A DNA stretch of 17,313 nucleotides from Thermodesulfobacteriales bacterium (lineage in GTDB: Bacteria; Desulfobacterota_D; UBA1144; Nemesobacterales; UBA2774), in contig SPCL01000034.1 in assembly GCA_004525335.1 (NCBI GenBank), positions 1 through 17,313 on the forward strand. The letters run 5' to 3'. A program made the position numbers and the translations under genes. Each line of letters begins with the position of its first letter. Position 1 is the stretch's first letter. Shown one piece after another: positions 13,726-17,313 of the stretch. The notes under the pieces were generated by a model. That model had not been told where the DNA came from. It searched no databases and was given only the letters and a program-made list of their open reading frames with translations.

Positions 13726-15615
13726 TCACGTATCTTTTATATTACTCTCTCTAAAGGCCATTGAACCTTCCGGACTAATTGGATTCTGCCATGGTGAGGG
13801 GTGCTGTTCGGGTTTATTGTTTTTAATTAGTTCGTCCAATTCCTTGCCGTTTATTACTTCTTTGTCTAAAAGGACTTCGGCAACTTTATGAAGCAGGTCA
13901 ATATTGTCTTCTAGCAAAGTTCTAGCCTTTTCGTAGTTGATTGTAACAATTGATTTCTTTTCATTATCTATATCAATTGCGGTCTCTTCACTATAGTCTT
14001 TTTGTTTTGCAATATCTCTTCCTAAAAATACTTGCTCATCACCTTTTCCAAATGTGATAGGGCCGACTTTCTCACTCATTCCCCATTCACATACCATTCT
14101 ACGAGCTATGTCGGTAACTCTCTCAAGGTCATTGCCTGCTCCGCTGGTTCTTTCCCCAAAAACGAGTTCTTCAGCAGCTCTACCGCCTAGCAGTACCATT
14201 ATAGTTGCATTAAGGTTAGTCCTGGACAATGTGTAGCGGTCCTCAACCGGCAACTGCTGTGTTACACCCAAGGCCATTCCTCTTGGGATAATCGTCACTT
14301 TGTGGATTGGATCTGTCCCTGGCGTCAGTCTTGCGACCAAGGCGTGTCCTGCTTCATGATATGCCGTTATTTTTTTCTCTGAATCGCTAATAATAAGACT
14401 CTTTCTTTCAGCGCCCATAATGACTTTATCTTTGGCAAATTCGAAGTCTTCCATGGTAATTTTTGTTTTGCCGAATCTTGCAGCATGCAGAGCTGATTCG
14501 TTTACCAGGTTCTCTAGATCAGCTCCCGAAAATCCAGGAGTTGAACGGGCAATTACTGAAAGTTTCACGTCATCTTCTAAAGGCGTATTTCTGGAATGAA
14601 CCTTCAAAATTTCTTCCCTGCCTCTAACGTCAGGTCGAGGAACTACAACCTGTCTGTCGAACCTTCCCGGTCTAAGCAGTGCAGGGTCAAGTACGTCAGG
14701 ACGGTTAGTAGCGGCCATCAAAATTATTCCCTCATGTGATTCAAACCCGTCCATTTCTACCAATAGCTGATTTAGAGTCTGCTCCCTCTCATCGTGGCCG
14801 CCCCCAAGTCCAGCTCCACGGTGTCGCCCCACAGCATCCAATTCGTCTACAAAAATAATGCACGGACAATGTCGTTTGGCCTGTACAAAGAGGTCTCTTA
14901 CTCTGGAAGCTCCTACGCCTACAAACATTTCTACAAAATCACTTCCACTAATTATGAAAAAAGGAACCCCAGCTTCTCCGGCTATTGCTTTAGCTAGGAG
15001 TGTTTTACCGGTTCCGGGTGAACCAACAAGCAGTATTCCTTTAGGTATTCTTCCACCTAATTTGGTGAATTTCTTAGGATTTTTTAGGAAATCTACAATT
15101 TCTTGCACTTCTTCCTTTGCTTCATCAATTCCAGCCACATCTTTAAATGTGGTCTTGTTCTGATTTTCACTAAGCATGCGAGCTTTGTTCTTTCCAAAGG
15201 ACATTGCTTTGCTTCCGCCAGCTTGCAGCTGTCTCATGAAGAAAACCATAATTACAACCAGTAAAAGAAGCGGCGCCCAATTTAGAAGTATGCTGGTAAG
15301 CGACCCTTCTTTGTCTGAATCGAACTTAAAGGTGACCCCCTTTTCCTCTAGTGTTTTAATTAATTGGTCATTTGCTGGCCCAACAGTTTTAAAACTCTTT
15401 ACCGCATCCTCTGTAGATTCTACATATTGGCCGTTGATTTCTTCGCCTTTAAATTCAAGGTCTTTTATCTCACCACTGTCTAAATTAGCTAGGAATTCAC
15501 TGTAAGGGATTTCTTTATACCCAACCCTTGGGGTATGCACGAGTTGGTAAAGTGCAATAATTGCAACAAATATCACTAACCATAGTACTAAATTCTTAAA
15601 TAGCTGGCTGTTCAC
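13726..15615 (-). CDS. ftsH: ATP-dependent zinc metalloprotease FtsH
   Basis: A 629-residue membrane-anchored hexameric AAA+ protease that degrades misfolded membrane proteins and short-lived regulators. Membrane helices lie at about 9-27 and 109-127, flanking a periplasmic domain. The AAA+ module has Walker A GSPGTGKT at 198-205 (serine where most FtsH have proline), Walker B IIFVDE at 253-258, and the second region of homology with NRPDVLDPALLRPGRFD (304-320). The protease zinc site is HEAGH at 420-424, with D496 in GAGNDLERV as third ligand. The start is GTG at 15613-15615, preceded by AAGAGGG at 15620-15626. A clear promoter lies about 50 bases upstream. It heads the operon with folP, cdaA, cdaR, glmM and pdxJ. 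The tilS gene often found before ftsH is replaced here by cysK. Confidence 0.97.
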   Translation of the reverse strand: MNSQLFKNLVLWLVIFVAIIALYQLVHTPRVGYKEIPYSEFLANLDSGEIKDLEFKGEEINGQYVESTEDAVKSFKTVGPANDQLIKTLEEKGVTFKFDSDKEGSLTSILLNWAPLLLLVVIMVFFMRQLQAGGSKAMSFGKNKARMLSENQNKTTFKDVAGIDEAKEEVQEIVDFLKNPKKFTKLGGRIPKGILLVGSPGTGKTLLAKAIAGEAGVPFFIISGSDFVEMFVGVGASRVRDLFVQAKRHCPCIIFVDELDAVGRHRGAGLGGGHDEREQTLNQLLVEMDGFESHEGIILMAATNRPDVLDPALLRPGRFDRQVVVPRPDVRGREEILKVHSRNTPLEDDVKLSVIARSTPGFSGADLENLVNESALHAARFGKTKITMEDFEFAKDKVIMGAERKSLIISDSEKKITAYHEAGHALVARLTPGTDPIHKVTIIPRGMALGVTQQLPVEDRYTLSRTNLNATIMVLLGGRAAEELVFGERTSGAGNDLERVTDIARRMVCEWGMSEKVGPITFGKGDEQVFLGRDIAKQKDYSEETAIDIDNEKKSIVTINYEKARTLLEDNIDLLHKVAEVLLDKEVINGKELDELIKNNKPEQHPSPWQNPISPEGSMAFRESNIKDT

Positions 15616-15663
15616 TGTTCCCTCTTATTTAAAATGAAATTAAAGACTCTTAAACCAATTGAA

Positions 15664-15692
15664 ATGATAGCATAGTTAAAGGGGGTTTTCAA
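15664..15692 (-). promoter_or_regulatory. Putative promoter of the ftsH operon
   Basis: Reading the minus strand, TTGAAA (15692-15687) is followed after exactly 17 bases by TATCAT (15669-15664). Each box has five of six consensus bases. The predicted transcript would start near 15657 and have a leader of about 40 bases to the GTG. The -35 is also compatible with a heat-shock -35, but the expected CCCCAT-type -10 spacing is not met, so housekeeping sigma is preferred. Confidence 0.6.
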
Positions 15693-15701
15693 CTTAGATT
15701 C

Positions 15702-15724
15702 CCTAATCATAAAGCATAATTAGG
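15702..15724. repeat. Hairpin between cysK and the ftsH promoter
   Basis: CCTAAT (15702-15707) and ATTAGG (15719-15724) form a perfect six-base inverted repeat with an 11-base loop, 23 bases after the cysK stop and just upstream of the ftsH promoter. There is no T-run after it on either strand, so it is a poor intrinsic terminator and could instead be a protein-binding site. Confidence 0.3.
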
Positions 15725-15746
15725 TGAGGATAATAGTATTGCCGAC

Positions 15747-16688
15747 TTAATCGAAAAGACCCGTGCTTAAGTACCTTTCTCCCGTATCGCAAAAAATCGT
15801 TACTACATTTTTCCCTTTTCCTAATTTTTTTGCAACTTTTGATGCCGCAAAACCTGCAGCTCCGGCAGAAATACCGACCAGTATGCCTTCTTTGAGCGCT
15901 AATTCTCTGGTAAAAAGTCGAGCGTCTTCAGTTGTTACAGCTATGACCTCGTCATATATGCTCATGTTAAGTATTTCGGGTATAAAACCCGGACCAATAC
16001 CCTGCATTTCGTGAACATTCGCTTCTCCGCCGGAAAGAACAGCGCACTCTTTGGGTTCTACTGCAATCAGCTTTATATCCGGATAACGTTCTCTTAACGC
16101 TTCACCGGCCCCGGTAATTGTGCCCCCGGTTCCAACGCCTGCTACAAATGCGTCTATTTCCCCTGGTATTTGCTCTATTATCTCTATACCTGTCGTGAGT
16201 TTATGGGTCCTTGCGTTCACTTTATTGCTAAATTGGTTTAGCATGAATGAATCAGGCTTGGAGTCGGCAATCTCAAGCGCTTTGTTAATAGCGCCCTCCA
16301 TGAGCTCTTCTGCAGGTGTCAAAACTACTTCTGCACCATATGCCGCTAAAAGCAGTCTTCTTTCCATACTCTTATCATCGGGCATTGTCAGTACTAATTT
16401 ATAGCCTTTAATAGCGCATACTAATGCAAGGCCAATCCCGGTATTCCCACTAGTTGCGTCTACTATCACGGTCGATTCCGGGTTTATTGAGCCTTCTTTC
16501 TCCGCGGCCTCAATCATGCTGAGGCAGATTCTTTCTTTAATACTTCCTGCAGGGTTTAAATTCTCTAATTTAGCCCATATTGTAGCAGAATCAGGGGAGA
16601 TGAAATTATTCAATTTGATGACAGGAGTATTTCCGATTAGATCTAAAATACTGTCAACTACATTATTCTGAGTGTTTGCTAAGTTCAT
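15747..16688 (-). CDS. cysK: Cysteine synthase (O-acetylserine sulfhydrylase)
   Basis: A PLP enzyme that replaces the acetyl group of O-acetylserine with sulfide to give cysteine. The 313 residues show the fold-type II signatures: NPAGSIKERI with the PLP lysine K51, the substrate loop TSGNTG at 79-84, the phosphate-binding loop GVGTGGTITG at 185-194, and GISAGAA with Ser274 contacting the pyridine nitrogen. The length and motifs fit CysK better than cystathionine beta-synthase, since no CBS domain follows; CysM cannot be excluded. The ATG is preceded only by a weak AAAGAAAT. It is upstream of the ftsH operon on the same strand but separated by 131 bases with its own promoter signals, so it is probably not part of it. 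Confidence 0.93.
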   Translation of the reverse strand: MNLANTQNNVVDSILDLIGNTPVIKLNNFISPDSATIWAKLENLNPAGSIKERICLSMIEAAEKEGSINPESTVIVDATSGNTGIGLALVCAIKGYKLVLTMPDDKSMERRLLLAAYGAEVVLTPAEELMEGAINKALEIADSKPDSFMLNQFSNKVNARTHKLTTGIEIIEQIPGEIDAFVAGVGTGGTITGAGEALRERYPDIKLIAVEPKECAVLSGGEANVHEMQGIGPGFIPEILNMSIYDEVIAVTTEDARLFTRELALKEGILVGISAGAAGFAASKVAKKLGKGKNVVTIFCDTGERYLSTGLFD

Positions 16689-16772
16689 ATTATTTCTTTA
16701 TGGCAGCTAATCTTTCTAGGTCTGTAATTTAACCTAATTCTGTGCTTTTTCTTTAAACTCACTAAGAACAGA

Positions 16773-16985
16773 TCATTCCGATTCTTTAATTAGCAACGAG
16801 AAAATTTCCTTTAATATAATTGGGTTCTTTTGCTCGACGGAAACCAATATTGTTTTAACCGATTCCCATGTTACGTCAGGCTTACGCATCTCGTTCTTAA
16901 GTTTAAGGAGAATACCTTTAATTTCCTGGTTTTCTACTTTACGAATATAGGTGTCTAGGGTTTCCATTTCCACTGTATTCTCCAT
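16773..16985 (-). CDS. Small hypothetical protein (70 aa)
   Basis: A 70-residue acidic and lysine-rich protein, predicted almost wholly helical, without membrane segment or cysteine. The sequence has regular hydrophobic spacing (YIRKVENQEIKGILLKLKNEM, about 13-33, then KTILVSVEQKNPIILKEIFSLL) that looks protein-like. No family is recognised. No ribosome binding site is clear before the ATG. It lies 84 bases upstream of cysK on the same strand and is divergent from the penicillin-binding protein gene, so it could lead the cysK transcript. It is kept as probable because codon use resembles its neighbours and no competing gene occupies the space. Confidence 0.5.
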   Translation of the reverse strand: MENTVEMETLDTYIRKVENQEIKGILLKLKNEMRKPDVTWESVKTILVSVEQKNPIILKEIFSLLIKESE

Positions 16986-17096
16986 AATAATAATGATAGC
17001 CGATTTTTTTGTTTATTTATTAGCATTGTCTCAGGTATAGTTATTCTAAAATTATAATATTTAACCCATACTCATTAACGGACTATAACAGATTTA

Positions 17097-17313
17097 ATGG
17101 CGAAAAAACCGAACAAAAAACTTAAAACAAAACCCAAGAAAAGCAAATTCCTGCTCTATTTTGTATTGTTCTGCCTTTTCTTACTAGGTGGTGGTGTTTT
17201 AGCGCTATATGCCGGGTATAAGTATTGTTCTAGTGACCTTCCCGATCTCTCTGTAGTAACCGGCTATAAACCAAAGCTGGTGACAGAGGTTTACTCTTCT
17301 GACGGTACAATGA
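17097..17313 (+). CDS. Penicillin-binding protein 1A-type transglycosylase/transpeptidase, N-terminus only
   Basis: The first 72 codons of a class A penicillin-binding protein, cut by the window end. Residues 2-17 are very lysine-rich and cytoplasmic, and 18-40 form a single membrane anchor. Then comes YCSSDLPDLSVVTGYKPKLV followed by TEVYSSDGTM. The 'LP.l..l..Y.P.l.t.vy..dG' pattern just before the transglycosylase domain is the hallmark of PBP1A (MrcA/PonA). It would polymerise and cross-link peptidoglycan from the periplasmic face. No Shine-Dalgarno sequence is visible. A TATAAT lies at 17053-17058 without a well-spaced -35. The catalytic domains are outside the window, so only the family is claimed. 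Confidence 0.8.
   Translation, partial: MAKKPNKKLKTKPKKSKFLLYFVLFCLFLLGGGVLALYAGYKYCSSDLPDLSVVTGYKPKLVTEVYSSDGTM

Noticed and set aside
15687..15692. Heat-shock (sigma32-type) promoter for ftsH
   Set aside because: The TTGAAA -35 fits, but no CCCCAT-like -10 lies at the 13-15 base spacing, whereas TATCAT at 17 bases fits the housekeeping pattern.
1..17313. tRNA, rRNA, CRISPR array or prophage genes
   Set aside because: No tRNA cloverleaf features, rRNA-like stretches, regularly spaced repeats, integrase or phage structural genes were noticed; intergenic gaps are too short or AT-rich.

Overview
The window is an AT-rich bacterial chromosome segment (GC judged by eye, not computed) with tightly packed genes. 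It combines conserved housekeeping genes with a small accessory-looking patch in the middle. The minus-strand order ftsH-folP-cdaA-cdaR-glmM-pdxJ is familiar from Deltaproteobacteria-like lineages (Desulfobacterota and neighbours). A DnaC-like loader with cysteine pairs and a deltaproteobacterial-style DGG diadenylate cyclase fit this. A low-GC lineage such as Dadabacteria or an uncultured Desulfobacterota group is a reasonable guess, but this is inference from gene order and protein flavour and was not tested.

Layout. Positions 1-176 hold no convincing gene. Positions 177-1677 (+) carry a coupled pair: an unrecognised 223-aa protein and a DnaC/IstB-type AAA+ ATPase with four N-terminal cysteine pairs, probably a replicative helicase loader and its partner. 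Facing them on the minus strand (3999-1662) are folC and a histone-deacetylase-family amidohydrolase. A 330-bp gap (4000-4328) holds a degenerate tandem copy of a dispersed CATYCTGAG-type repeat and a good sigma70-type promoter. Then come three plus-strand genes of less AT-rich composition: a berberine-bridge-like FAD oxidoreductase, an MFS transporter and a class I methyltransferase. Next is a Fur-family regulator (8230-8691) with a near-consensus Fur box just upstream of its own start.

Positions 15615-8724 (minus) are a six-gene operon running ftsH, folP, cdaA, cdaR, glmM, pdxJ, with a TTGAAA-N17-TATCAT promoter ahead of ftsH. It links membrane proteolysis, folate synthesis, c-di-AMP production, control of GlmM (UDP-GlcNAc precursor synthesis) and vitamin B6 synthesis. 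Upstream lie cysK (cysteine synthase) and a 70-aa unknown protein. The right edge cuts the N-terminus of a class A penicillin-binding protein (PBP1A type), a consumer of the cell-wall precursors whose synthesis starts with GlmM. FolC and FolP also mean that two folate-pathway steps are encoded within 11 kb.

No rRNA, tRNA, CRISPR array, intact insertion sequence or recombinase was seen. The most interesting items are the zinc-finger-like helicase loader pair, the oxidoreductase/transporter/methyltransferase trio, the autoregulated Fur with Glu at the residue that separates Fur from PerR, and the c-di-AMP operon in a probably non-Firmicute genome.
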